Part shown: positions 1 through 11,710 of the stretch, one piece after another
How the letters are laid out: each line of letters starts with the position of its first letter
Numbering within the stretch: position 1 is the first letter of the stretch
NCBI RefSeq assembly: GCF_003751505.1
Contig: NZ_RJVB01000005.1
Coordinates: 372,001 to 436,000 of the forward strand
Reading direction: 5' to 3'
DNA: 64,000 nucleotides
DNA from: Erwinia sp. JUb26
Lineage (GTDB): Bacteria; Pseudomonadota; Gammaproteobacteria; Enterobacterales; Enterobacteriaceae
Program-made: the position numbers and the translations under genes
Notes under the pieces: generated by a model
Database searches by the model: none
Told to the model about the DNA's origin: nothing
The model's input: only the letters and a program-made list of their open reading frames with translations

Positions 1-687
1 ACCAACCCCACCGGCAACGTCATCACCGATGATGAACTGCTGAAGCTGGACGCGCTGGCGCAGCAGCACGAGATTCCTCTGCTGATTGATAATGCTTACG
101 GCGTTCCCTTCCCGGGCATTATTTTTAGCGAGGCGCGCCCGCTGTGGAATCCGAACATCATTCTGTGCATGAGCCTGTCCAAGCTGGGGCTGCCCGGCTC
201 ACGCTGCGGCATCATCATCGCCGATGAAAAGGTGATTTCGGCCATCAGCAATATGAACGGCATCATCAGCCTCGCTCCCGGCAGTATCGGCCCGGCCATC
301 GCCCATGAAATGATCCAGCGTGGCGATCTGCTACGGCTGTCGGAAGAGGTGATCAAGCCGTTTTATCAGGAACGCGTTAAACAGACGATTGCGGTTATTC
401 GCCGCTATCTGCCGGAAGATCGCTGCCTGATCCACAAACCAGAAGGCGCGATTTTCCTCTGGCTGTGGTTTAAGGACCTGCCGGTTTCCACGGAAATTCT
501 CTACCAGCGGCTGAAGCAGCGCGGCGTGCTGATGGTGCCGGGGCATTTCTTCTTCCCGGGACTGGAGGCAGAGTGGCCGCATACGCATCAGTGCATGCGC
601 ATGAACTATGTTCCGGACAGTGAAGTGATCGAACGGGGTGTGGCGATTCTGGCAGAAGAGTTAGAGCGGGCACGAAGCGAAGGATAA
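1..687 (+). CDS. avtA: Valine-pyruvate aminotransferase AvtA, 3' part (5' end outside window)
   Basis: The reading frame is open from base 1 and ends in TAA at 685-687, giving the C-terminal 228 residues of a fold-type I PLP aminotransferase. The start TNPTGN is the family's substrate/cofactor-binding loop, and SLSKLGLPGSRCG contains the Lys that forms the Schiff base with PLP. NAYGVPFPG fits the PLP-contacting Asp/Tyr segment. AvtA transfers amino groups between valine, alanine and their keto acids in the cytoplasm. In E. coli avtA does not lie next to ibpA; here the two converge on a shared hairpin. The family assignment is firm; the exact name rests on close resemblance to E. coli AvtA. 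Confidence 0.88.
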   Translation, partial: TNPTGNVITDDELLKLDALAQQHEIPLLIDNAYGVPFPGIIFSEARPLWNPNIILCMSLSKLGLPGSRCGIIIADEKVISAISNMNGIISLAPGSIGPAIAHEMIQRGDLLRLSEEVIKPFYQERVKQTIAVIRRYLPEDRCLIHKPEGAIFLWLWFKDLPVSTEILYQRLKQRGVLMVPGHFFFPGLEAEWPHTHQCMRMNYVPDSEVIERGVAILAEELERARSEG

Positions 688-692
688 ACAAC

Positions 693-716
693 AGGGGCCG
701 CTTAGCGGCGGCCCCT
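693..716. terminator. Bidirectional hairpin between avtA and ibpA
   Basis: Perfect 8-bp GC-rich arms AGGGGCCG (693-700) and CGGCCCCT (709-716) around an 8-nt loop lie between the convergent avtA and ibpA stops. T-tracts are weak on both sides, so termination efficiency is uncertain. Confidence 0.6.
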
Positions 717-725
717 GCATAAACA

Positions 726-1145
726 TTATTTCAGGATTTCAATGCGGCGCGGCTTATTGGCTTCCGGCACCACGCGTTCCAGGTCGATGTACAGCAGACC
801 ATTTTCCAGGCGAGCATCGCGTACGTGGACGTGCTCTGCCAGCTGGAATTTACGCTCAAAGTTACGTTCCGCGATGCCCTGATACAGATAGGTGCGCTGC
901 TCCTGATCTTCAGGATGCGAGCCGCGAACGGTCAGCAAATTGTCGTGGGAGGTAATTTCCAGTTCGCTTTCTGCAAAACCGGCCACGGCAATTGTAATAC
1001 GATAATGGTTTTCAGCCACCAGCTCCACGTTGTACGGTGGGTAGCCGCCGTTGTTCCCCTGGCCCTGATTAGATTCCAGCAGGTTGATCAGACGGTCAAA
1101 GCCAATGGATGAACGATACAGTGGGGCAAGGTCGAAATTACGCAT
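726..1145 (-). CDS. ibpA: Small heat shock protein IbpA
   Basis: A 139-residue alpha-crystallin-domain chaperone that binds aggregating proteins and hands them to DnaK/ClpB. The N-terminus [19 protein letters not shown], the central block [10 protein letters not shown] and the C-terminal IEI anchoring motif match E. coli IbpA (137 residues). The start at 1145 is preceded by AGGAGC seven bases upstream; the same frame stays open further upstream but that region is the leader. No ibpB follows: the next gene downstream is avtA. A lone IbpA is the arrangement described for Erwiniaceae, where one protein does the work of the IbpA/IbpB pair. Heat control is visible upstream (sigma-32 promoter and ROSE-like leader). 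Confidence 0.95.
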   Translation of the reverse strand: MRNFDLAPLYRSSIGFDRLINLLESNQGQGNNGGYPPYNVELVAENHYRITIAVAGFAESELEITSHDNLLTVRGSHPEDQEQRTYLYQGIAERNFERKFQLAEHVHVRDARLENGLLYIDLERVVPEANKPRRIEILK

Positions 1146-1185
1146 TATTAAGCTCCTGATATTCAGCGAGTTATTAGGATATCGA
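1146..1185 (-). promoter_or_regulatory. ROSE-like RNA thermometer in the ibpA leader
   Basis: On the minus strand the leader reads TCGCT, a short linker, then AGGAGC seven bases before the ibpA start. The pentamer fits the U-Y-G-C-U motif that masks the Shine-Dalgarno sequence in ROSE elements of small heat shock genes, including E. coli ibpA. The full leader fold was not computed. Confidence 0.6.
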
Positions 1186-1261
1186 CTCTCCACAATGGAC
1201 GAGTCGCTGGCGCAGTAGGTGCTGCCCTGTCGGCACAGGCACCTTACTGACCGTAGTAGTA

Positions 1262-1289
1262 AAATGGTGACAGCAGTGGCGCTTTCAAG
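1262..1289 (-). promoter_or_regulatory. Sigma-32 heat shock promoter of ibpA
   Basis: The minus strand shows CTTGAAA (1283-1289), a 13-bp spacer and CACCATTT (1262-1269). The -35 is identical to the sigma-32 consensus and the -10 (CCCCATNT) differs by one base. It lies about 117 bp upstream of the ibpA start, leaving room for the thermometer leader. Confidence 0.85.
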
Positions 1290-1443
1290 GGTAAATTGTG
1301 ATTTTTTTAACCCGATCGCACTGAATGTCATACACTCAGGGATGAGTTCGTCGGCCTTAGTGCCAGCCACCGTAGAGTGGGCCGGGATTTTTCCGCGTTT
1401 GACGACAGATCTCAGCAGGCTGCAACGACTGAAGGGATAGTAA

Positions 1444-1806
1444 ATGATGAAGGCATTAAAGAAGTATACCGCTGCAGGATTACTCACCTGCGCCTCACTT
1501 GGCGCAACCAGCGGCTGCTCAAGCGTTATGACCCATACCGGCCCCAGTCAGGGCTATTATCCAGGCACGCGCGCCAGCGCCAGCGTGCTGACCGATGAAA
1601 ACAGCAGCTGGGCGATGAAACCGCTGGCGGCGATTGATTTACCGTTCTCGGCGGTGATGGATACGCTGCTGCTGCCGTGGGATTACTATCGCACCGATGA
1701 TACAGACTCGCCACGCGAGCGCGTACGCCGTAGCGAGCAGCAAAACCGGACCGCCGACGGACTGTCGCAGGCGGCGCCGATGGCCGCTAATTCACCGACG
1801 CCATAA
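1444..1806 (+). CDS. yidQ: YidQ-family outer membrane lipoprotein
   Basis: A 120-residue predicted lipoprotein of the YceK/YidQ family. Residues 1-24 form a lipoprotein signal peptide (KKY, then a short hydrophobic stretch) ending in the lipobox-like ATSGC, so Cys25 would be lipidated. The family signature GYYPGTRAS and the later [12 protein letters not shown] are present. An AGGGATAG sequence lies just upstream of the start. It is divergent from ibpA as in E. coli, and its last 20 bases overlap the 3' end of the convergent yidR. The molecular role is not known. Confidence 0.85.
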   Translation: MMKALKKYTAAGLLTCASLGATSGCSSVMTHTGPSQGYYPGTRASASVLTDENSSWAMKPLAAIDLPFSAVMDTLLLPWDYYRTDDTDSPRERVRRSEQQNRTADGLSQAAPMAANSPTP

Positions 1807-3052
1807 AAATCTGCTGATAGCCGTCACGGCTGCGCAGGTAGGCCACGTGCTGGCCATCGGGGGAAAAGACCACCGCATCCGCTGAGGGGGCGGTTTCACT
1901 GCGTGGGGTAATGCGGCGCAGTTTTCCCGTCTCCAGGGTACAGAGGGTCACGCTGTTGTCGCAGATAAACGCCAGGCTGCCGCCGTCAGGATGCCAGCTG
2001 AAGGCGGACTGAATGTCGCTCTCCGACCGGGTAACCTGACGCGGTTCGCCGCCTAGCGGAGACACCGTCCACAGCTGAACCACCGCGTTATCATCCTTCA
2101 TCAGGAAGGCAATGGCACTGCCGTCCGGAGCGCTGCGCAGCCAGTGCCGCGGCATGCTGCTCAGACCTGGATAACGCCGCTGATGGGTAAAGGTGATGCG
2201 CCGCTGCTGCACACTCTTAGGTGGAGCAGGGAGCCGCGTCGCCGTACCTTCCAGCGGAGAAACGCCCGCAACGGCAAAATCGGCATTGTCCTCCGGCAGA
2301 TCGACCACGAAAACTTCCGCCACCTTCTCGCCGTTTGTCGCCAGCGTATCGCCGATAAAGGCCAGCGCCCAGCGCTGACGCTGCGCGCCACGCCGATAGC
2401 CCCGGGTGCCAATCCAGCCCTCTTCGTAAGCGCGATTGATCTCATCGCTGCCTGGCTGCGGTGCTGCGGTTGTCTGACTGACCAGCACGCAGTAGTGGCT
2501 GCCGTCGTATTCGCGCGGATGGCTTTTGGGCGGGCACACCGCATGCAGCGGTACGGCAACGCCAACATTGCGTAAATCTTGAGTTTTGTCCCACTCATGC
2601 ATCACATGATCGTTGTAGGTAAAACTTAAGCGACTGCCGTCCGGACTGAAGACATGAACGTGGGAACCGCCGCGCAGCGCGCCCGGCGTGAAGGGCGGCG
2701 TAATATCGCAGGCGTCCAGATTCTCAGCCACGCCGTGCTGAATAATCACTCCGCGCCGGTGGTGAAAATCATATTTCCACAGGCTGTCAGGATGCTCCGG
2801 CCCGTGGATACACACATAGCGCGGCGGAAGATCCGGACTGGCGGTTACCACGCCAACATGCGCACCGTCCCGCGCCTGATACAGCACCTCTACCGCGCCG
2901 CTGCTGACGTTGACCCGCTCAATAGTCAGGCCGGTAAAAGACGCCCCGGAAGGGCGCACGTCATAGACCAGCCACTGGCTGTCGGCGGTCCAGACGTTAA
3001 TGTTGGTCAGCTGATGATGTCGGGGGGCGAAGGTGATCTGTTGTTCACTCAT
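1787..3052 (-). CDS. yidR: YidR, DUF3748 beta-propeller-like protein
   Basis: A 421-residue protein that matches the YidR family (about 400 residues in E. coli). It has repeated blade-like motifs of the TolB/WD40 kind: FSPDGSRLSF, SAPDGSAIAFL, WHPDGGSLAFI and FSPDGQHVAYL, spread from about residue 130 to the end, which suggests a beta-propeller. There is no obvious signal peptide. AAGGAC lies upstream of the ATG. It is 12 bp downstream of yidA on the same strand, so the two are likely co-transcribed. The function is uncharacterised, and binding of a sugar or a protein is only a guess from the fold. Confidence 0.85.
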   Translation of the reverse strand: MSEQQITFAPRHHQLTNINVWTADSQWLVYDVRPSGASFTGLTIERVNVSSGAVEVLYQARDGAHVGVVTASPDLPPRYVCIHGPEHPDSLWKYDFHHRRGVIIQHGVAENLDACDITPPFTPGALRGGSHVHVFSPDGSRLSFTYNDHVMHEWDKTQDLRNVGVAVPLHAVCPPKSHPREYDGSHYCVLVSQTTAAPQPGSDEINRAYEEGWIGTRGYRRGAQRQRWALAFIGDTLATNGEKVAEVFVVDLPEDNADFAVAGVSPLEGTATRLPAPPKSVQQRRITFTHQRRYPGLSSMPRHWLRSAPDGSAIAFLMKDDNAVVQLWTVSPLGGEPRQVTRSESDIQSAFSWHPDGGSLAFICDNSVTLCTLETGKLRRITPRSETAPSADAVVFSPDGQHVAYLRSRDGYQQIFMASVN

Positions 3053-3064
3053 CGGGCAGTCCTT

Positions 3065-3874
3065 TTACAGAACAAATTTCTCAATCGCCACGGCGACACC
3101 GTCTTCACGATTGGATGTCGTCACAAACTGGGCGACCTCTTTCACCACCGGAATCGCATTGCCCATCGCCACGCCCGTACCGACAAATTCCAGCATCGCC
3201 AGGTCATTTTCCTGATCGCCCAGCGCCATCAGCTCGTCGCGCTGCAGGCCAAGACGTTCCGCCAGCAGCTTAACGCCGGCGCCTTTGTTCACCTCTTTAT
3301 TGAGGATTTCCAGGAAGAACGGGGCGCTTTTCATGATGGTATTCCGTTCGTAAGCTTCAGCAGGAATGCGGGCGATGGCCGCGTCCAGCCGCTCAGGCTC
3401 ATCGATCATCATAATTTTCGGGAAGATAAGCGTTGGGTCCATTTCCTCAACGGTACGGTAGCGCAGCGGCATGCCGGTCAGGCCCACTTCGTGGATGGTG
3501 TAGCGGCTGATATCTTTGTTGGCGGTATAAAGATGGCTCTGGGTAAGCGCCTGGAAGTTAACGCCCAGCTCGCGGGACATCTGCTCGTAATAAAGATAGT
3601 CTTCGAAGGTCACCGGCACTTCGGCCACGCAGCTGGCATCATTTGCTTTCTGCACCAGCGCGCCGTTGTTGGTGATGCAGTACTGGCCTTCTTTCTCCAG
3701 GCCCAGCTCGCGCAGGTAGCGCTGTACGCCGAGGAACGGCCGCCCGGTTGCCAGCACCACCGCCACACCTTTATCGCGTGCCGCTTCAATCGCCGCCTTT
3801 ACGCGTGGGGTCACTTCATGCTGCGGGTTAAGCAGCGTCCCATCGATATCAATCGCTATTAATTTAATCGCCAT
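3065..3874 (-). CDS. yidA: Sugar-phosphatase YidA (HAD superfamily, Cof type)
   Basis: A 269-residue HAD IIB phosphatase. The N-terminal motif AIDIDGTLLN holds the nucleophile Asp and the general-acid Asp. VLATGRP is motif II, the LLAERLGL region supplies the motif III lysine context, and MALGDQENDLAML is motif IV with the Mg2+-binding acidic residues. The E. coli enzyme acts on sugar phosphates such as erythrose 4-phosphate and glucose 1-phosphate. A strong TAAGGAG precedes the start by 6 bases. As in E. coli it lies behind gyrB. Confidence 0.93.
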   Translation of the reverse strand: MAIKLIAIDIDGTLLNPQHEVTPRVKAAIEAARDKGVAVVLATGRPFLGVQRYLRELGLEKEGQYCITNNGALVQKANDASCVAEVPVTFEDYLYYEQMSRELGVNFQALTQSHLYTANKDISRYTIHEVGLTGMPLRYRTVEEMDPTLIFPKIMMIDEPERLDAAIARIPAEAYERNTIMKSAPFFLEILNKEVNKGAGVKLLAERLGLQRDELMALGDQENDLAMLEFVGTGVAMGNAIPVVKEVAQFVTTSNREDGVAVAIEKFVL

Positions 3875-4039
3875 GCCACACTCCTTAGCTTCATGTTTTC
3901 CTCCATGCTAGCGCGATTCAGCGGGCGATCACCAGCGGGTTAGACAGTTTGCCAGTCCGCATTCGCTAAAAGTGGCAATGCGATTCATGGTGCAGGGGAT
4001 TAACTGAAATAGCCGAGACAGAATTAAGGCAGAAATAAA

Positions 4040-4105
4040 GGCAGAGGCAGAGGCAGAGGCAGAGGCAGAGGCAGAGGCAGAGGCAGAGGCAGAGGCAGAG
4101 GCAGA
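4040..4105. repeat. Hexanucleotide tandem repeat, 11 perfect copies of GGCAGA
   Basis: Eleven uninterrupted 6-bp units fill 4040-4105. A shorter imperfect lead-in (AAGGCAGAAATAAA) begins near 4026. It lies between the gyrB terminator hairpin and the yidA start, about 165-230 bp upstream of yidA. In one minus-strand frame it reads Leu-Pro repeats, but no supported gene covers it. Confidence 0.95.
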
Positions 4106-4115
4106 AAGGATAATT

Positions 4116-4144
4116 CAGGGGCGGCCTGAAACAAGCCGCCCCTG
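4116..4144 (-). terminator. Terminator hairpin after gyrB
   Basis: Perfect 10-bp arms CAGGGGCGGC (4116-4125) and GCCGCCCCTG (4135-4144) with a 9-nt loop begin 9 bp past the gyrB stop. On the minus strand it is followed by a moderately T-rich stretch. Confidence 0.75.
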
Positions 4145-4153
4145 TATCGGGTC

Positions 4154-7665
<3,512 letters not shown>

Positions 7666-7707
7666 AACGAATCCAGCGTGAAGGGGATTTTACCTGACAT
7701 ATGCGAT

Positions 7708-7828
7708 CCAGGCCGTCGGCGGCGCAGCCAGTCTGGTTACGGCCAGCGCACAGAACCTGGGAGCATACTGAAGTATGTGACCAAGGGCGAGCACTGCCCG
7801 GGACCAGAATGGCAAGTAAGCCAGGCCG
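7708..7828. repeat. ERIC-like palindromic repeat between dnaN and recF
   Basis: The centre CATACT-GA-AGTATG sits inside a longer imperfect palindrome (CCTGGGAG on the left, GACCAAGG on the right). Its core resembles that of the element at 43041-43159 (GGGAGCATA ... TATGTGACC) and the ERIC core. Outer arms (CTGGT..CGG.CAG.GC) are also complementary. The 8-mer CCAGGCCG occurs at 7708-7715 and 7821-7828. The outer parts diverge from the ERIC consensus, so this may be a degenerate or related family. Confidence 0.65.
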
Positions 7829-7835
7829 ATATTCT

Positions 7836-8936
7836 CTATAATCTCATCGGCATAACAACGTAGGCCGCATTCTGGCTGGCTGCATCTTCAATCTGCACGC
7901 TGGAAACCGAATCGGTCAGCAGCAGACGCACGTTTTCACACTTCAGTGCGTTCAGCACGTCCAGCACGTAGCTGACGTTGAAGCCGATTTCGAGATCGGT
8001 ACCGCCGTAGCTCACGTCCAGAATTTCTTCCGCTTCTTCCTGCTCCGGGTTGTTGGCGGTGATTTTCAGCTGATTTTCGCTGATATACAGCCGCACGCCG
8101 CGGAACTTCTCATTGGACAGGATCGCCGCACGGGAAAACGCCTGCTTCAGCAGATCGCAGCTTGCATCGAGGGTTTTATCCGGGTTTTTCGGCAATACGC
8201 GGCGATAATCAGGGAAACGGCCGTCAACCAGCTTGGAGGTGAAGATGAAATCACCGACGTGCGCGCGGATGTTGTTGCTGCCGATCTGCACCTGCAGCGG
8301 CGTATCGCCACCGTCGAGCAGGCGGACCAGCTCAATCACCCCTTTACGCGGCACGATCACCGAATGGTTGGGCAGAGACTGCCCCACCGGCATCGAGCAG
8401 ACAGCCAGGCGGTGCCCGTCGGTAGCGACGGTGCGCAGCTCTTCGCCTTCGGTTTCAAACAGCATGCCGTTCAGGTAATAACGCACGTCCTGATGCGCCA
8501 TCGAGAACTGCGTGGCTTCGATCAGGCGCTTCATGGTTGCCTGCGGCAGGGTGAATTCCACATCGATCTGCCAGTCGTCCAGATTCGGGAAATCGGTGGC
8601 GGGCAGGGTGGAAAGCGAGAAACGGCTGCGGCCGGAGCGCACCAGCATTCTGTCACCTTCCAGAATCACGGTGATTTCAGCGCCTTCGGGCAGGCCACGG
8701 CAGATATCAAAGAATTTACGCGCCGGAACCGTCGTGGCGCCAGGCTGATGGTCCTGAGTCAGCGCCACGCGCGCGACCATTTCCATCTCTAAATCGGTAC
8801 CGGTCAGCCGCAGGGTGCCTTCATCGACCTGCAGCAGCAGGTTACCGAGGATCGGCAGAGTAGGGCGGCCGCCTAACGGGCTGCTGACCTGCTGTAATGG
8901 CTTAAGTAAACGCTCACGTTCTACAATAAATTTCAT
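7836..8936 (-). CDS. dnaN: DNA polymerase III sliding clamp (beta subunit)
   Basis: A 366-residue protein, the same length as E. coli DnaN. Two copies form a ring around DNA that tethers Pol III and other DNA enzymes. The start MKFIVERERLLKPLQQVSSPLGGRP, the middle block RYYLNGMLFE and the C-terminal YVVMPMRL are characteristic. The start lies 2 bp after the dnaA stop, so translation is probably coupled within one operon. Downstream, an ERIC-like element breaks the usual tight junction with recF. Confidence 0.98.
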   Translation of the reverse strand: MKFIVERERLLKPLQQVSSPLGGRPTLPILGNLLLQVDEGTLRLTGTDLEMEMVARVALTQDHQPGATTVPARKFFDICRGLPEGAEITVILEGDRMLVRSGRSRFSLSTLPATDFPNLDDWQIDVEFTLPQATMKRLIEATQFSMAHQDVRYYLNGMLFETEGEELRTVATDGHRLAVCSMPVGQSLPNHSVIVPRKGVIELVRLLDGGDTPLQVQIGSNNIRAHVGDFIFTSKLVDGRFPDYRRVLPKNPDKTLDASCDLLKQAFSRAAILSNEKFRGVRLYISENQLKITANNPEQEEAEEILDVSYGGTDLEIGFNVSYVLDVLNALKCENVRLLLTDSVSSVQIEDAASQNAAYVVMPMRL

Positions 8937-8938
8937 AG

Positions 8939-10330
8939 TCAGGAAGATAATGTTCTGATTAGATTGGAGAAATCTTCTTTAATGTCGTGACTTTCTTCAC
9001 GCAGCTGCTCGATTTTGCGGCAGGCATGTAGCACGGTGGTATGGTCACGACCCCCGAAAGCGTCGCCGATTTCCGGCAGACTGTGGTTGGTCAGCTCTTT
9101 GGCCATCGCCATCGCCATCTGGCGCGGGCGGGCTACGGAGCGGGAACGCCGCTTCGACAGCAGATCGGCCACTTTAATTTTATAGTATTCGGCAACCGTC
9201 TTTTGGATGTTGTCGATAGTGACCAGCTTTTCCTGCAGTGCCAGCAGATCGCGCAGCGCTTCGCGAACGAAATCGATGGTAATGGCCCGGCCGGTAAAGT
9301 TGGCGTTGGCAATCACGCGGTTCAGCGCCCCTTCCAGCTCGCGCACGTTTGAGCGCAGGCGCTTAGCAATAAAGAAGGCCACTTCGCCCGGCAGGCGAAT
9401 GTCATTCTCATCCGCTTTTTTCATCAGGATCGCCACGCGGGTTTCCAGCTCGGGCGGTTCGATCGCCACCGTCAGGCCCCAGCCAAAGCGAGATTTAAGA
9501 CGATCCTCAACCCCGTTGATCTCTTTTGGATAGCGATCCGAGGTCAAAATGATCTGTTGATTGCCTTCCAGCAGCGCATTAAAGGTATGGAAGAACTCTT
9601 CCTGAGAACGCTCTTTATTAGCAAAGAACTGGATGTCATCGATCAGCAGTGCATCGACCGAACGGTAATAGCGTTTAAATTCTTCGATAGCGTTATTTTG
9701 TAAGGCTTTGACCATGTCCTGCACGAAACGCTCAGAGTGCATATACACCACTTTCGCATTCGGCTTACGCGCCATAATGCCGTTGCCTACCGCATGCAGC
9801 AGGTGCGTTTTACCGAGGCCCGTACCGCCATACAGAAACAGCGGGTTGTATGCGCCGCCCGGGTTATCGGCCACCTGACGCGCCGCCGCGCGCGCCAGCT
9901 GGTTAGATTTACCCTCAACGAAGTTGTCAAAGTTGTGCTTGGTGTTAACGTTCGAGCGGTACGACAGCTCCGCCGGCGCAGGCAGGTTGTCCCAGCTTGG
10001 GCGAACCGGTGCCGCACGGGTGCCAAAACCCGGCGCACTCGCGTGTGCGCTGGCCATCACCGGCTGGCTGACGGGCTGCGCCACCGGCTTGCTGCCGACT
10101 TCAAATCGCAGCAGCGGAACGTTTGGCCCGCAGAAGTCATTCAGCAGTGCATTGATATTATTCAGGTACTTATCCCGAACCCAGTCGAGTACAAACCGAT
10201 TTGGTGCGTATAATGCCAGCGTGTTGTCATTCAGTTCGGCCTGCAAGGGGCGTATCCACATGCTGAATTCGGTGGCAGGTAGCTCATCCTGCAAACGGGC
10301 AAGACACTGTTGCCAAAGCGTAAGTGACAC
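8939..10330 (-). CDS. dnaA: Chromosomal replication initiator DnaA
   Basis: A 463-residue AAA+ initiator that binds DnaA boxes at oriC and opens the origin. Domain I is at about 1-85 ([20 protein letters not shown]), a variable Ala/Pro linker at 85-135, the AAA+ domain from about 140 (Walker [10 protein letters not shown], Walker B LLIDDIQF), and the C-terminal helix-turn-helix carries the signature [15 protein letters not shown]. The start chosen is GTG at 10330, 6 bases after GGAG and matching E. coli; a second in-frame GTG at 10342 overlaps that ribosome-binding site. The origin is about 45 kb to the right, between mnmG and mioC. Confidence 0.98.
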   Translation of the reverse strand: MSLTLWQQCLARLQDELPATEFSMWIRPLQAELNDNTLALYAPNRFVLDWVRDKYLNNINALLNDFCGPNVPLLRFEVGSKPVAQPVSQPVMASAHASAPGFGTRAAPVRPSWDNLPAPAELSYRSNVNTKHNFDNFVEGKSNQLARAAARQVADNPGGAYNPLFLYGGTGLGKTHLLHAVGNGIMARKPNAKVVYMHSERFVQDMVKALQNNAIEEFKRYYRSVDALLIDDIQFFANKERSQEEFFHTFNALLEGNQQIILTSDRYPKEINGVEDRLKSRFGWGLTVAIEPPELETRVAILMKKADENDIRLPGEVAFFIAKRLRSNVRELEGALNRVIANANFTGRAITIDFVREALRDLLALQEKLVTIDNIQKTVAEYYKIKVADLLSKRRSRSVARPRQMAMAMAKELTNHSLPEIGDAFGGRDHTTVLHACRKIEQLREESHDIKEDFSNLIRTLSS

Positions 10331-10572
10331 GGCGGACTCCACTCGAAAAAAAATTCGATAAGAAATAATAAGGGCGCTGAAGCGATAATTTCATCATTGT
10401 TGACGCATGCCGATGAGACGCATGCGAACCGTTATCTACGGTTACTCCACTCTAACCCGGCATCCTGGAAGCATGCGGTTAGCAAGACGACCCGGAGGAT
10501 CGTTAGCGGAACGGCGGATCATAGCGTAAACCGCCGCAGAGATCTTCACTTTCTACACAGTTTTGATCCAAT

Positions 10573-10581
10573 TTATCCACA
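10573..10581 (+). promoter_or_regulatory. DnaA box TTATCCACA in the dnaA control region
   Basis: A perfect consensus DnaA box about 245 bp upstream of the dnaA start, consistent with the known autoregulation of dnaA. Confidence 0.8.
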
Positions 10582-10723
10582 GGCGCATACAACGCAGATT
10601 AGTTTACGCCACCCTGCGCAAAAGACATTCAGGATCGTCTGCATTCAGTGAAATTTAATGGTGCCATCACGTTATTGCCGCAAAAACAATGTAACGGGAT
10701 CGCCAAGAGATCCTGCACGATCC

Positions 10724-10751
10724 TTGCGCTTTTTGGCAGAGGCCGTATAAT
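10724..10751 (+). promoter_or_regulatory. Upstream rpmH promoter
   Basis: TTGCGC (10724-10729), a 16-bp spacer and a perfect TATAAT (10746-10751), about 220 bp upstream of rpmH. It resembles one of the rpmH promoters known in E. coli. Confidence 0.65.
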
Positions 10752-10840
10752 TCTTGCCCCGGCGTGCTGCGCCGTGGCCCTTATGGCTGTTTTTGCGGGT
10801 CAAAACGGGCAATCAGGGCGCGGTTTTCACGCGAAGTAAA

Positions 10841-10869
10841 TTGACTCTGGACTGTACAATTATTACAAT
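10841..10869 (+). promoter_or_regulatory. Main rpmH promoter
   Basis: TTGACT (10841-10846), a 17-bp spacer and TACAAT (10864-10869), 100 bp upstream of rpmH. This is a near-consensus sigma-70 promoter, as expected for a ribosomal protein gene. Confidence 0.8.
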
Positions 10870-10956
10870 CCCGCCTCTTTATTAAAGATACACTGAGGCG
10901 TCGGTCGGTTTTTCTGGCCAGTTAACGCGTCACCAAGTGAAATTATTCAAGTTTAG

Positions 10957-11109
<153 letters not shown>

Positions 11110-11126
11110 TAAAAGCTAACCGCTGA

Positions 11127-11486
11127 GTGGTTAAGCTCGCATTTCCCAGGGAGTTACGTTTGTTAACTCCCACTCATTTCACTTTCGTCTTCCAGCAGCC
11201 ACAACGGGCTGGCACGCCGCAAATCACCATTCTCGGCCGCCTGAACACGCTGGGGCATCCCCGCATCGGTCTGACCGTCGCAAAAAAACATGTTAAACGC
11301 GCGCATGAACGCAATCGGATCAAGCGATTGACCCGAGAAAGCTTTCGCCTGCGTCAACATGAACTTCCCGCAATGGATTTTGTCATTGTGGCGAAGAAAG
11401 GGGTCGCTGACCTTGATAACAAGGCCTTGACGGAAGCGTTGGAGAAATTATGGCGTCGCCATTGTCGCCTGGCTCGCGGTTCCTGA
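11127..11486 (+). CDS. rnpA: Ribonuclease P protein component
   Basis: A 119-residue basic protein that binds the RNase P RNA and helps mature tRNA 5' ends. The RNR signature [18 protein letters not shown] (about residues 60-77) is intact, and the sequence is nearly identical to E. coli RnpA. The start is GTG, as in E. coli. Its last 37 bases overlap the start of yidD in another frame, a conserved arrangement. Confidence 0.97.
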   Translation: MVKLAFPRELRLLTPTHFTFVFQQPQRAGTPQITILGRLNTLGHPRIGLTVAKKHVKRAHERNRIKRLTRESFRLRQHELPAMDFVIVAKKGVADLDNKALTEALEKLWRRHCRLARGS

Positions 11487-11692
11487 TCGGGCTGATTCGC
11501 GTGTACCAACGCGTAATCAGCCCGTTATTAGGACCTCACTGCCGGTTTCATCCTACCTGTTCGCAATACGGAATTGAGGCATTGCGCAGGTTTGGTGTGA
11601 TAAAAGGGAGTTGGTTGACGATGAGACGCATATTAAAATGCCATCCTTTGAACCCAGGTGGCGACGATCCGGTACCGCCAAACAACCATTGA
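11450..11692 (+). CDS. yidD: Membrane protein insertion efficiency factor YidD
   Basis: An 80-residue protein with an N-terminal amphipathic/hydrophobic segment ([18 protein letters not shown]) and the family signature [15 protein letters not shown] with two conserved cysteines. It supports YidC-dependent insertion at the inner membrane. Slightly shorter than E. coli YidD (85). It overlaps rnpA by 37 bp and precedes yidC by 18 bp, so the genes are almost certainly one transcript. Confidence 0.95.
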   Translation: MASPLSPGSRFLIGLIRVYQRVISPLLGPHCRFHPTCSQYGIEALRRFGVIKGSWLTMRRILKCHPLNPGGDDPVPPNNH

Positions 11693-11710
11693 TACCAGAG
11701 AACATTAACG

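Noticed and set aside
1146..1487. N-terminal extension of ibpA to 1487
   Set aside because: The extension covers the sigma-32 promoter, the thermometer leader and the start of divergent yidQ. The true start has a good ribosome-binding site and the conserved MRNFDL.
2654..3862. 402-codon plus-strand frame opposite yidA and yidR
   Set aside because: An antisense shadow across two clearly real genes, with no family features.
4040..4105. CRISPR array
   Set aside because: Units are contiguous hexamers without spacers, and no cas gene is nearby.
10331..10342. DnaA start at the upstream GTG (10342)
   Set aside because: That codon overlaps the GGAG that serves the GTG at 10330, and the conserved protein begins at the latter.
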